A stretch of DNA of 64,000 nt, from NCBI RefSeq assembly GCF_000381765.1, contig NZ_KB907074.1:186001-250000 (forward strand), written 5' to 3'. Below, one piece after another: positions 38,959 to 46,697 of the stretch (positions are counted from its first letter, which is position 1; each line of letters begins with the position of its first letter). Source of the stretch: [Zimmermannella] faecalis ATCC 13722. Its GTDB lineage: Bacteria > Actinomycetota > Actinomycetes > Actinomycetales > Microbacteriaceae. The notes under the pieces were generated by a model, which did not search any database, was not told where the DNA came from, and saw only the letters and a program-made list of their open reading frames with translations. The position numbers were made by a program, and so were the translations under genes.

Positions 38959-41208
38959 ATGAGCGAGTCGACCTCTTCGCTGTCGATGCGTCGGTTGGTG
39001 CCGCGGATTTTTACGAAGTCCGCGGCGGCACCGGCGATCGAACGGCTCGTGCGGCTGCTGCGGACGCACGACCCGAAGGCCGACGTCGGCCTCGTCCAGC
39101 GCGCCTACGAGGTTGCCCTGCGTTCGCACGAGGGGCAGTTCCGCCGCAGCGGTGAGCCGTACATCACGCATCCCATCGCGGTCGCGGAGATTCTCGCCGG
39201 CCTCGGAATCGGCCCCGTGACGGTTGCCGCCGCCCTGCTGCACGACACCGTCGAAGACACCGACTACTCGCTTGAGCGCCTGCGCAACGAGTTTGGCGAT
39301 GAGATCGCGATGCTCGTCGACGGCGTGACGAAGCTCGACAAGGTCACGTACGGCGACGCGGCGCAAGCCGAGACCGTGCGCAAGATGATCGTCGCGATGT
39401 CGAAGGACATCCGCGTGCTCGTGATCAAGCTCGCCGACCGGTTGCACAATGCGCGCACTTGGGGCTTCATGCCGCCCGAAAAGGCGAAGAAGAAGGCCAC
39501 CGAGACCCTCGAGATCTATGCGCCGCTCGCGCACCGCATGGGTATTCAGACGATGAAGAACGAGCTCGAGGAGCTCTCCTTCGCCGTGCTGCACCCGAAG
39601 ATTTATTCCGAGATCGAGCACCTCGTGCGCGAACGGCAACCGCAGCGCGAACGCTACCTCGAGCGAGTCATGAAGTCGATTCGCGCCGACTTGCGCGAGC
39701 TGCGCGTCAAGGGGGAGGTGCACGGCCGCCCGAAGGAGCTCTACTCGATCTACCAGAAGATGGTCGTGCGCGGCCGCGACTTCGACGAGATCTACGACCT
39801 CGTCGCGATTCGCATCATCGTGGATACGGTGCGTGACTGCTACGGCGTACTCGGTGCCATTCACGCGCGGTGGACGCCCATGCCGGGGCGGTTCAAGGAC
39901 TACATCGCGACGCCGAAGTTCAACCTCTACCAGTCGCTGCACACGACCGTGATCGGGCCCGACGGTAAATCGGTCGAGATTCAGATCCGCACGCACGAGA
40001 TGCACCAGCGCGCCGAGTTCGGCGTCGCGGCACACTGGCTCTACAAGCAGAACATCCGCACGGGGCAGCAGGCCTCGGGGCGCAGCTCGACGAGCGAGAT
40101 GGCGTGGCTCGAGCGCATCAACGACTGGCAGCAGGAGACGAGCGACTCCGACGAGTTCCTCGACTCGCTGCGGTTCGAGATCGGCGCGAAGGAGGTCTAC
40201 GTCTTCACGCCGCAGGGCAAGGTGATCGGACTGCCGCAGTCGGCGACGCCGGTCGACTTCGCCTATTCGATTCACACCGACGTCGGGCACCGCACGATGG
40301 GCGCGAAGGTGAACGGCCGGCTCGTGCCGCTCGAGACGAAACTGCAGAACGGCGACACGGTCGAGATCTTCACTTCGAAGAACCCCGACGCGGGGCCGAA
40401 ACAGGACTGGCTCGCGTTCGTCGCGTCGCCGCGCGCCCGGAACAAGATCCGCCAGTGGTTCTCGAAGGAGCGCCGCGACGAGGCGATTGAGCTCGGCAAA
40501 GACCAGGTCGCGAAAGAGATGCGCAAGGTGAATATGCCGATGAGTCGCGACATCGTGCAGGAGGCGTTCGCGACCGTCGCGTCGACGCTGCGCTACGTCG
40601 ACGTCTCGGGGCTCTATGCCGCGGTTGGTGAGGGCCACGTCTCGGCAAAGTCGGTCATCGAGAAGATTCAGCACGAGCTGACGAGCGACCAGGATGTCGA
40701 TGCGGAGCTCGGCGACCGGCAGATCACCGGCAGCCCCATCGACCAGCCCGTCACGAGCGACTCGGGCGTGCTCGTGCGCGGGGCACCCGACATCCTTGTC
40801 AAGGTCGCCAAGTGCTGCACGCCCGTGCCCGGCGACGAGATCGTCGGGTTCATCACCCGGGGCCAGGGCGTCTCGGTGCACCGCAGCGACTGCCGCAACG
40901 TCACGGAGCTCAAACAGCAGCCCGAGCGCATGATCGACGTCGAGTGGGCGGAGAGTTCGAAGGCCGTCTTCCTCGTGAACATTCAGGTCGAGGCGCTCGA
41001 CCGCGGCGGACTGCTCAGCGACATCAGCCGGGTGCTCTCCGAACACCACGTGAACATCCTCTCGGCGACCGTGCACACGTCGCGCGAGCGCGTCGCGATC
41101 TCAAAGTTCTCGTTCCAGATGGGCGACACGACCCATCTCGACCGGCTGCTCGGCGCCGTGCGCCAGATCGACGGCATCTATGACGTCTATCGGGTGCACA
41201 ACGGCTAG
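38959..41208 (+). CDS. relA: Bifunctional (p)ppGpp synthetase/hydrolase
   Basis: Makes and degrades the stringent-response alarmone (p)ppGpp. The 749-residue product has an HD hydrolase domain (H95-D96 in LLHDTVEDTDYS), a synthetase domain, then TGS, zinc-finger/helical and ACT domains. The synthetase motif RFKD (R311-D314) is the RXKD form typical of bifunctional Rel enzymes rather than the EXDD form of monofunctional RelA. Its last 108 nt are overlapped antisense by the AbiEi-like gene. Confidence 0.96.
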   Translation: MSESTSSLSMRRLVPRIFTKSAAAPAIERLVRLLRTHDPKADVGLVQRAYEVALRSHEGQFRRSGEPYITHPIAVAEILAGLGIGPVTVAAALLHDTVEDTDYSLERLRNEFGDEIAMLVDGVTKLDKVTYGDAAQAETVRKMIVAMSKDIRVLVIKLADRLHNARTWGFMPPEKAKKKATETLEIYAPLAHRMGIQTMKNELEELSFAVLHPKIYSEIEHLVRERQPQRERYLERVMKSIRADLRELRVKGEVHGRPKELYSIYQKMVVRGRDFDEIYDLVAIRIIVDTVRDCYGVLGAIHARWTPMPGRFKDYIATPKFNLYQSLHTTVIGPDGKSVEIQIRTHEMHQRAEFGVAAHWLYKQNIRTGQQASGRSSTSEMAWLERINDWQQETSDSDEFLDSLRFEIGAKEVYVFTPQGKVIGLPQSATPVDFAYSIHTDVGHRTMGAKVNGRLVPLETKLQNGDTVEIFTSKNPDAGPKQDWLAFVASPRARNKIRQWFSKERRDEAIELGKDQVAKEMRKVNMPMSRDIVQEAFATVASTLRYVDVSGLYAAVGEGHVSAKSVIEKIQHELTSDQDVDAELGDRQITGSPIDQPVTSDSGVLVRGAPDILVKVAKCCTPVPGDEIVGFITRGQGVSVHRSDCRNVTELKQQPERMIDVEWAESSKAVFLVNIQVEALDRGGLLSDISRVLSEHHVNILSATVHTSRERVAISKFSFQMGDTTHLDRLLGAVRQIDGIYDVYRVHNG

Positions 41209-41634
41209 GGCCGCAACGAGTTCGAGCGCTAACCTCCGCTGACCCGCGGCAAGCAGGTCGGCTGCGGTTTGGCGCGGCGTCGTCAGTGTGATGCCAGCGA
41301 CGTGTCGCACCTCGCTCGGTGCGTACCTGCCGAAGCGGGGCCGCACGCGCACGAGTGCGAGCTCGGCGCGCCAGCTGCGGCGCGCGATCTCGATTTCGGC
41401 CGGGGGTGGGCCGCCGAGGTAGACCCAGGCGGCCGCACGGCCGACGACAATTCTCCCTGCGCGGTGCACGGGGAGCAGGCTGCGCGCCCGATCGACGAGG
41501 GTGGGCACCTCGTCGAGCCCGAGGAAGAACTCGTACCCCTCGATGCCGTAGCGGGCGATTTCGCCGCCGCGCCACATCGCGTGGAGCTCGGCGGCCGAGA
41601 ACTCCGTAAGCGGAGCGGGCATGACATCGCGCAT
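41101..41634 (-). CDS. AbiEi-like hypothetical protein, antisense to the relA 3' end
   Basis: A 177-residue basic protein. The middle (YGIEGYEFFLGL to VRHVAGITLTTPRQTAADLLA) resembles the C-terminal half of AbiEi-type antitoxin-like proteins, which often read GITLTTP..T..DLL. The usual N-terminal winged helix is not recognisable and no AbiEii toxin gene adjoins it, so an antitoxin role is doubtful. The last 36 codons lie antisense to the ACT domain of relA. ATG at 41634 is chosen among several in-frame ATGs (41682, 41643, 41622) because GCAGGA lies 8 nt upstream. Confidence 0.55.
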   Translation of the reverse strand: MRDVMPAPLTEFSAAELHAMWRGGEIARYGIEGYEFFLGLDEVPTLVDRARSLLPVHRAGRIVVGRAAAWVYLGGPPPAEIEIARRSWRAELALVRVRPRFGRYAPSEVRHVAGITLTTPRQTAADLLAAGQRRLALELVAALAVVHPIDVIDAVDLAHGAEQPVEMGRVAHLEREL

Positions 41635-41655
41635 ACCCCGCATCCTGCCGCAACT

Positions 41656-41698
41656 GACTCGGCGCCGGGCCGTGTTGTCCACAGCCCGGCGCCGAGTC
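41656..41698 (-). terminator. Hairpin terminator of the DUF349 gene
   Basis: GACTCGGCGCCGGGC and its exact complement form a 15-bp stem with a 13-nt loop, 20 nt beyond the DUF349 stop codon. There is no T-run. Confidence 0.65.
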
Positions 41699-41718
41699 GT
41701 TCCGTCGCGTTCCGGTCG

Positions 41719-42951
41719 CTAGCCTTCGACCGCGCGCAGCCAGGCCTGTCGGGCCGAGAGGGCCTCTTCGGCCTCCTTGATGCGCTTGGCATCGCCCGAG
41801 GCGCGGGCCTCGGTGACCTCGGACTCGAGCTGCGCGATTGCCTCGTGGAGCTGCGAGGCCATGCCCGACTGGCGTGCCTGCTTCTCGGGGTTCGAGTTGG
41901 CCCAGTGGTCGTCGTCGAGCTTGCGAACGTGCTGTTCGATGCGGCGCAGCTGCTCCTCGACGTCGCGGAAACGGTCGCGCGGAACGCGGCCCACCGCCTC
42001 CCAGCGGTCCTGAATCTGGTTGAGGCGCTCGCGCGCCTGGCGACGGTCGGTGAGGTCGAGAATCGGCTTCGCGTCGTCAAGGATAGCGAGCTTGAGCGTC
42101 AGGTTCTCCTGGTACTCCTCGTCGTCGCGCGCATCCACCTCAGCCTTCGCCTGGTAGAGCACGTCGCCCGCAGCCTTGAACTTCGCCCAGAGCGCGTCGT
42201 CGTGCTTGCGGCCCGCGCGGCCGACCGTCTTCCACTCGTCGAGCAGGCGACGGTATTCGGGCACGCCATCGGCGCCCTTCGGCGCGAGTGCCTCGGCGCG
42301 CTCGATGATCGACTGCTTCGCGTCGCGCGCGGCGCGGTGCTCGGTGTCGAGGTGCGCGAAGAACTTGCGGCGCTCGGTGTCGAGCGTCGTGCGAGCCACG
42401 CGGAACCGCTTCCAGAGCGCGTTGGCGTCGCCCTTCGGCAGGCGCGGGCCGGTCTTCTGGTGGTCCTGCCAGCGGGCAAACAGCTCTTCGACCTTCGCCG
42501 AGGTCTGCTTCCACTGAATCGAGGCCGGGTCCTGTGCCGCGAGCTGCTCTGCTTCGACGACGATCGTCTCGCGGTAGGCGAGGGCCTCGCCGAGCGCCTC
42601 CCGGTGCTCGGCCTGCTGCTTCTCGCTCAGCTCGGCGACCTCGCCCTTCAAGGCATCGAGTCGGCCACGGAGCGATGCGAAGTCGCCGACCGCGGCAGCG
42701 CCATCGAGCTGGCCGCGCAGGGCCGCGACCGAGCGCGCGATGTCGTTCGAGTTCGCGCCCGCACGGGAACGCTGCTCGAGCAAGCTGACCTGGGCGGCGA
42801 GGTCATCGAACTTGCGCACGAAGTAGTCGAGCGCCTCCTGCGGAGTGCCATCGGGGTATTGGCCGACCTGGCGCTCCTGTCCGTCCTCGGTCACGAAAAC
42901 CGACCCGTCCTCCTCGACGCGGCCAAAGGGGTGTTCGGGCAGTCCAGTCAT
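41719..42951 (-). CDS. DUF349 domain-containing protein
   Basis: A 410-residue, mostly helical and charged protein with several DUF349 repeats, each containing a W-K-x-F or LW-x-K/R-F motif (ANALWKRFRVARTTL, DALWAKFKAAGDVL, RDRFRDVEEQL). Coiled-coil character is strong throughout. The function of the family is not established. ATG at 42951 has AAGGA 10 nt upstream. A 15-nt perfect palindrome lies 53 nt upstream in its promoter region. Confidence 0.87.
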   Translation of the reverse strand: MTGLPEHPFGRVEEDGSVFVTEDGQERQVGQYPDGTPQEALDYFVRKFDDLAAQVSLLEQRSRAGANSNDIARSVAALRGQLDGAAAVGDFASLRGRLDALKGEVAELSEKQQAEHREALGEALAYRETIVVEAEQLAAQDPASIQWKQTSAKVEELFARWQDHQKTGPRLPKGDANALWKRFRVARTTLDTERRKFFAHLDTEHRAARDAKQSIIERAEALAPKGADGVPEYRRLLDEWKTVGRAGRKHDDALWAKFKAAGDVLYQAKAEVDARDDEEYQENLTLKLAILDDAKPILDLTDRRQARERLNQIQDRWEAVGRVPRDRFRDVEEQLRRIEQHVRKLDDDHWANSNPEKQARQSGMASQLHEAIAQLESEVTEARASGDAKRIKEAEEALSARQAWLRAVEG

Positions 42952-43003
42952 GGTGGAAGATTCCTTGATCATCATCGATGGAATGGCGGCTCGCGAAAGC
43001 CGT

Positions 43004-43023
43004 TGGCAACGGTTGCCATGGTA
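43004..43023 (-). promoter_or_regulatory. Perfect 15-nt palindrome at the presumed DUF349 promoter
   Basis: TGGCAACGGTTGCCA (43004-43018) is perfectly symmetrical about one base. On the minus strand it begins right after a -10-like TACCAT (43018-43023), so the start site falls at its centre. The position is that of an operator. It resembles sites of LacI-like regulators only loosely. Confidence 0.45.
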
Positions 43024-43051
43024 TTGCATGCGGCGCCCACGGCGCCCGCGC

Positions 43052-43822
43052 CTACTCGAGGGTGATGTCGCTGATGGTCGCCGGGGCGAGCGGCGCTCCG
43101 TCGGTCGTCGCACCGGTCGAGGGGTCGACGCCCTGCTCGACGATCTGCGACTTGAGTTCGTCGAGCCCGCTCGTCACCTGGCCGAACACGGTGTAGCCGG
43201 GTGCCGGCAGCTCCGTGTCTTCGTAGACGATGAAGAACTGCGAGCCCATCGAGTCCTCGGCACTCGACCGGGCCATGGCGATCGTACCGGCCGGGTAGAC
43301 GCCGTCCTCGGGCACGTTCTCGAGCGGCCCGAACTCGTACCCGGGGCCGCCGGTGCCGGTGCCCGTCGGGTCGCCGCACTGCAGGACGTAGAGGCCGTCG
43401 GTCGTGAGGCGGTGACAGTCGGTGCTGTCGTAGAAGTCCTTCTGCGCGAGATCGATGAAGTTCGACGCGGCCTGCGGGGCGTTCGCGCCATCAATCGTCA
43501 CGCCGAGCTCGAGTTCGCCGCCGTTGAGCGAGATCGTGCCGGTCCAGTCGCGGTCTTCTGCGAGGGTTGCGGCGGGCACGGTCGCGGCGGGGGCCGCGGT
43601 CTCGGATGCCCCGGGCGTCGACTCCGCGAGCGGGTTGCGCTCGAACCCGCCGGTCGCCGAGTACGCCACCTGGGAGCCGATCGCGAGAACCGCGACTGCG
43701 ATGAGGGCGATAATGCCGCGGCGGTTGTCGGTGCGGCGGCGGTCGGTCTGCACGTCGTGCACGACCACTCGTGCCTCGTGTTCGCGCTGGCGGCGACGCA
43801 GTTCCTTCGCGTTCTCGGCCAC
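43052..43822 (-). CDS. Membrane-anchored peptidyl-prolyl cis-trans isomerase (cyclophilin type)
   Basis: A 256-residue cyclophilin. It has a basic cytoplasmic N-terminus (about 35 residues), one membrane segment ([19 protein letters not shown]), a linker, then the isomerase domain outside the membrane. That domain has [27 protein letters not shown] and a [10 protein letters not shown] motif. GTG start with GAAGGAG upstream. Its closeness to relA matches ppiB in mycobacteria. A GGCGCC-rich hairpin (43032-43046) follows it. Confidence 0.88.
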   Translation of the reverse strand: MAENAKELRRRQREHEARVVVHDVQTDRRRTDNRRGIIALIAVAVLAIGSQVAYSATGGFERNPLAESTPGASETAAPAATVPAATLAEDRDWTGTISLNGGELELGVTIDGANAPQAASNFIDLAQKDFYDSTDCHRLTTDGLYVLQCGDPTGTGTGGPGYEFGPLENVPEDGVYPAGTIAMARSSAEDSMGSQFFIVYEDTELPAPGYTVFGQVTSGLDELKSQIVEQGVDPSTGATTDGAPLAPATISDITLE

Positions 43823-43854
43823 GGTTCTCCTTCAGCTGGGCGATAGACCCAACG

Positions 43855-43867
43855 AGCTTACTAACAT
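43855..43867. promoter_or_regulatory. Overlapping divergent -10 boxes for the cyclophilin gene and rarA
   Basis: TAAGCT on the minus strand (43855-43860) suits the cyclophilin gene, with a leader of about 26 nt. TAACAT on the plus strand (43862-43867) lies 9 nt before the rarA ATG, so the rarA leader would be absent or only a few bases long. The two boxes are almost adjacent and may compete. Confidence 0.45.
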
Positions 43868-43875
43868 TAACCAGG

Positions 43876-45207
43876 ATGACTGACCAGCTGACTCTCGGCG
43901 GCGGCGATGGCGCGGCGCCCCTCGCCGCGCGCATGCGGCCCCGCACCCTCGACGAGGTGGTGGGGCAGGAACACCTCTTGCGCCCCGGCTCGCCGCTGCG
44001 GCGGCTCGCCGGCGCGGCTCCCGCGGAGTCGGCCGGCACCTCGGTGATTCTCTGGGGTCCGCCCGGCACCGGGAAAACCACGATCGCGCAGGCGCTGGCG
44101 CACTCGGGCGGGCGACGGTTCGTGCAACTCTCCGCAATCTCCGCGGGAGTGAAGGACGTGCGCGGGGTGATGGAGGAGGCGCTGCGGCAGCGCGACTTCT
44201 ATGACGAGGGCACCGTGCTCTTTCTCGACGAGATTCACCGGTTCACGAAGGCACAGCAGGATGCGCTGCTTCCGGGTGTCGAACAGGGCTGGGTGACGCT
44301 TGTCGCCGCGACGACCGAGAACCCCTCGTTCTCGGTGATCTCCCCGCTGTTGTCGCGCTCGCTCCTGCTCACGCTGCGGTCGCTCGACGACGCCGACCTG
44401 GCGACGCTCATTGACCGAGCCGTCGCGGAGCCCCGCGGACTCGCGGGAGCCGTGACGATTGACGACGACGCGAAGTCGGCGATCGTGCGCCTCGCGAGCG
44501 GCGACGCGCGTCGTGCGCTCACGACCCTCGAGGCCGCCGCGGGCGGCGCGCAGGCGGCCGAGCACGCCTCGATTACGGCCGAGGACGTCGAGAGCGCGAG
44601 CGACCAGGCGCTCCTGCGCTATGACAAGCAGGGCGATGAGCACTACGACGTCATCTCGGCGTTCATCAAGTCGATCCGCGGCTCCGACCCCGACGCCGCA
44701 CTCCACTACCTCGCGCGCATGATCGTCGCGGGGGAGGACCCTCGGTTCATTGCGCGCCGAATCATGATCTCGGCGTCGGAAGACATCGGGATGGCCGACC
44801 CGCAGGCGATGGTCATCGCCGAGGCGGCGGCGAGCACCGTCGCCCTCATCGGCATGCCGGAGGGACGCATCCCGCTCGCGAACGCGACCGTCTACCTCGC
44901 GACCGCGCCAAAGTCGAACACCGCGTACGTCGGGCTCGACGCCGCGATCGCCGACGTCAAGGCGGGCGGCTCGGGCCGCGTGCCGACCCATCTGCGAGAC
45001 GCCCACTATCCGGGCGCGAAGCGCCTCGGGCACGGCAAGGGATACGCGTATCCTCACGACGACGCGCTCGGCGTCGTCGAGCAGCAGTACCTGCCCGACC
45101 CGCTGCGTGATCGCGTGTACTACTCACCGACGGAGCACGGCTGGGAGCGGGAGATCTCGTCGCGCCTCGAGAAGCTGCGCCGAATCACCAGAGGCGAGGG
45201 CGCATAG
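43876..45207 (+). CDS. rarA: Replication-associated recombination protein A (MgsA/RarA AAA+ ATPase)
   Basis: Acts at stalled replication forks. The 443-residue product has Walker [10 protein letters not shown] (about residues 61-69), Walker [20 protein letters not shown], the sensor GATTENPSF-type segment ([12 protein letters not shown]), and the C-terminal tetramerisation domain with [16 protein letters not shown] at 43876; the upstream CCAGG is too close to be a normal ribosome site. Confidence 0.93.
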   Translation: MTDQLTLGGGDGAAPLAARMRPRTLDEVVGQEHLLRPGSPLRRLAGAAPAESAGTSVILWGPPGTGKTTIAQALAHSGGRRFVQLSAISAGVKDVRGVMEEALRQRDFYDEGTVLFLDEIHRFTKAQQDALLPGVEQGWVTLVAATTENPSFSVISPLLSRSLLLTLRSLDDADLATLIDRAVAEPRGLAGAVTIDDDAKSAIVRLASGDARRALTTLEAAAGGAQAAEHASITAEDVESASDQALLRYDKQGDEHYDVISAFIKSIRGSDPDAALHYLARMIVAGEDPRFIARRIMISASEDIGMADPQAMVIAEAAASTVALIGMPEGRIPLANATVYLATAPKSNTAYVGLDAAIADVKAGGSGRVPTHLRDAHYPGAKRLGHGKGYAYPHDDALGVVEQQYLPDPLRDRVYYSPTEHGWEREISSRLEKLRRITRGEGA

Positions 45208-45222
45208 CTGCCCGAGCCGTGG

Positions 45223-45325
45223 TAAGCTAGGCCGGTTCATTTGACGCCTCGTCCACAGGGAGAGGCGGAGAGCAACTTGTCTGCACGCTCACGCGTGTCA
45301 TACGAACATGAGAAAGGAAGACTTC
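45223..45325 (+). promoter_or_regulatory. rpsD promoter and leader
   Basis: TAAGCT (45223-45228) is a plausible -10 box. The leader of about 90 nt includes a stem CGCCTC/GAGGCG (about 45245-45268) and ends in GAAAGGAAGACTTC before the GTG. S4 autoregulates its own mRNA in some bacteria, so a regulatory leader is possible. Confidence 0.4.
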
Positions 45326-45955
45326 GTGTCGAAGAAGTCCCGTACCCGCTCGAAGGTGCGCCTGTCGCGCGCCCTCGGCGTCGCACTGACCCCCAAGGCC
45401 GCGCGCCTCATGGAGAAGCGTCCTTACGCTCCCGGTGAGCACGGCCGCACCCGCCGCAAGACCGACAGCGACTACGCCGTTCGCCTTCGCGAGAAGCAGC
45501 GTCTTCGGGCGCAGTATGGCCTCCGCGAGAAGCAGCTCCAGATCGTCTTCGGTGAGGCCCGCCGCACCGCCGGCCTGACCGGTGAGAACCTCGTCGAGCT
45601 CCTCGAGATGCGCCTCGACGCGCTCGTGCTCCGCGCCGGCTTCGCCCGCACCACGGCCCAGGCCCGCCAGCTCGTCGTGCACCGCCACATCCTCGTTGAC
45701 GGCAAGATCGTCGACCGCCCCTCGTTCCGCGTGCAGCCCGGCCAGACCATTGGCGTGAAGCCGCGCTCGGAGGAGCTCGAGATTTTCCAGGTCGCCGCCG
45801 CCGGTGGCCACGCCGAGGTGCTCCCGCAGGTTCCCGGCTACCTCGAGGTCTCGCTCGACAAGCTCCAGGCGCAGCTCGTGCGTCGCCCGAAGCGCGACGA
45901 GGTGCCCATCACCTGCGACGTGCAGCTCGTGGTTGAGTACTACTCGGGCCGCTAG
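45326..45955 (+). CDS. rpsD: 30S ribosomal protein S4
   Basis: Primary 16S rRNA-binding protein that nucleates 30S assembly. The 209-residue product begins MSKKSRTRSKVRLSRALG and has the S4 RNA-binding domain (MRLDALVLRAGFARTTAQA). The N-terminal zinc-binding cysteines found in some S4 proteins are absent, so this is the zinc-free form. The GTG start at 45326 follows AAAGGAAG. It stands alone, away from the alpha operon, as is usual in this order. Confidence 0.96.
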   Translation: MSKKSRTRSKVRLSRALGVALTPKAARLMEKRPYAPGEHGRTRRKTDSDYAVRLREKQRLRAQYGLREKQLQIVFGEARRTAGLTGENLVELLEMRLDALVLRAGFARTTAQARQLVVHRHILVDGKIVDRPSFRVQPGQTIGVKPRSEELEIFQVAAAGGHAEVLPQVPGYLEVSLDKLQAQLVRRPKRDEVPITCDVQLVVEYYSGR

Positions 45956-45990
45956 TCGTTCCGGTCGCACTCCGACCGCCCGCTAGCATG

Positions 45991-46033
45991 GAGAGCGGAT
46001 CGCCTTGCGGCGGTCCGCTCTCTTCCGTTTTCG
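45991..46033 (+). terminator. Terminator of rpsD
   Basis: GAGAGCGGATCGCC and GGCGGTCCGCTCTC form a 14-bp stem (one wobble) with loop TTGC, followed by TTCCGTTTTC. Confidence 0.88.
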
Positions 46034-46064
46034 CAACTTTCGCCGTCGTTCAGGAGATTTCGTT

Positions 46065-46436
46065 ATGTCAGGTGGTGACATCGCCGGGCTCATCGCTGCG
46101 GGCGCGTTCGTGGTGCTCGTGGCCCTGTTGGCGGTGCCGATCATCAAGCTCGGGCGCGTGCTCGACGAGGTTCGGCGCGGCGTCGGCGAGTCGGTCGACA
46201 GCATCACGCCGACGCTCGTCGAGACGCAGGAGACCATGCGCGAGACGAACCGACAGCTCGCGAAGGTCGACGCGATCACCGAGCAGGTGCACGAAACCAC
46301 GAGCAACGTCAATTCGCTCGTCGCGCTCACCGCGGCCACGGTCGGCGGCCCGCTCATCAAACTCGCCGGGTTCTCGGCGGCGGCCGCCGCCGGTTTCCGC
46401 GCCCTCAAGCCGCAGCGCCGCAAGCGCACCAAGTAG
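46065..46436 (+). CDS. DUF948 domain-containing membrane protein
   Basis: A 123-residue protein with one N-terminal membrane segment (about residues 5-27). A helical region with regularly spaced T, V, N and Q residues follows (LVETQETMRETNRQLAKVDA), with a basic tail RRKRTK. This matches DUF948, whose function is unknown. ATG at 46065 has AGGAG 9 nt upstream. It precedes another small membrane protein and alaS. Confidence 0.82.
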   Translation: MSGGDIAGLIAAGAFVVLVALLAVPIIKLGRVLDEVRRGVGESVDSITPTLVETQETMRETNRQLAKVDAITEQVHETTSNVNSLVALTAATVGGPLIKLAGFSAAAAAGFRALKPQRRKRTK

Positions 46437-46472
46437 TTCGCCCCGCATCCCGTCCTAGGAGCCTTCCACAGC

Positions 46473-46682
46473 ATGCGAAACGTTGTTCGTTCCGTCGCCC
46501 TTGTCGCCGCCGGTGTCGCGGGCGGCTTTGCCCTCGCGCACCTCGTCAACTCAACCGAGTCGGGCCGCGCCTTCTTTGGCCGGGTGAACGAGTTCACGGC
46601 CGAGTTCGCCGACGCCGTCAAACAGGGCTACGAGGCCCGCACCGAGGCGATCTACGCCGCAATCGAAGCCAACGAGAAGTAA
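46473..46682 (+). CDS. Small hypothetical membrane protein
   Basis: A 69-residue protein with an N-terminal hydrophobic helix (VALVAAGVAGGFALAHLV) followed by an amphipathic charged helix (FTAEFADAVKQGYEARTEAI). No family is recognised with confidence. Small proteins in this position, between DUF948 and alaS, occur in related actinobacteria. ATG at 46473; AGGAG lies 13 nt upstream. It is 15 bp from alaS, so probably in the same transcript. Confidence 0.7.
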   Translation: MRNVVRSVALVAAGVAGGFALAHLVNSTESGRAFFGRVNEFTAEFADAVKQGYEARTEAIYAAIEANEK

Positions 46683-46697
46683 GACTCCCACCGCACC

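Noticed and set aside
41101-41634. Complete AbiE toxin-antitoxin pair
   Set aside because: No AbiEii nucleotidyltransferase gene is adjacent and the winged helix is not recognisable, so only the single AbiEi-like gene is reported.
41269-43065. A 598-codon plus-strand open frame opposite the AbiEi-like and DUF349 genes
   Set aside because: Shadow of the DUF349 gene; it contains the terminator stem and promoter palindrome and shows no domain.
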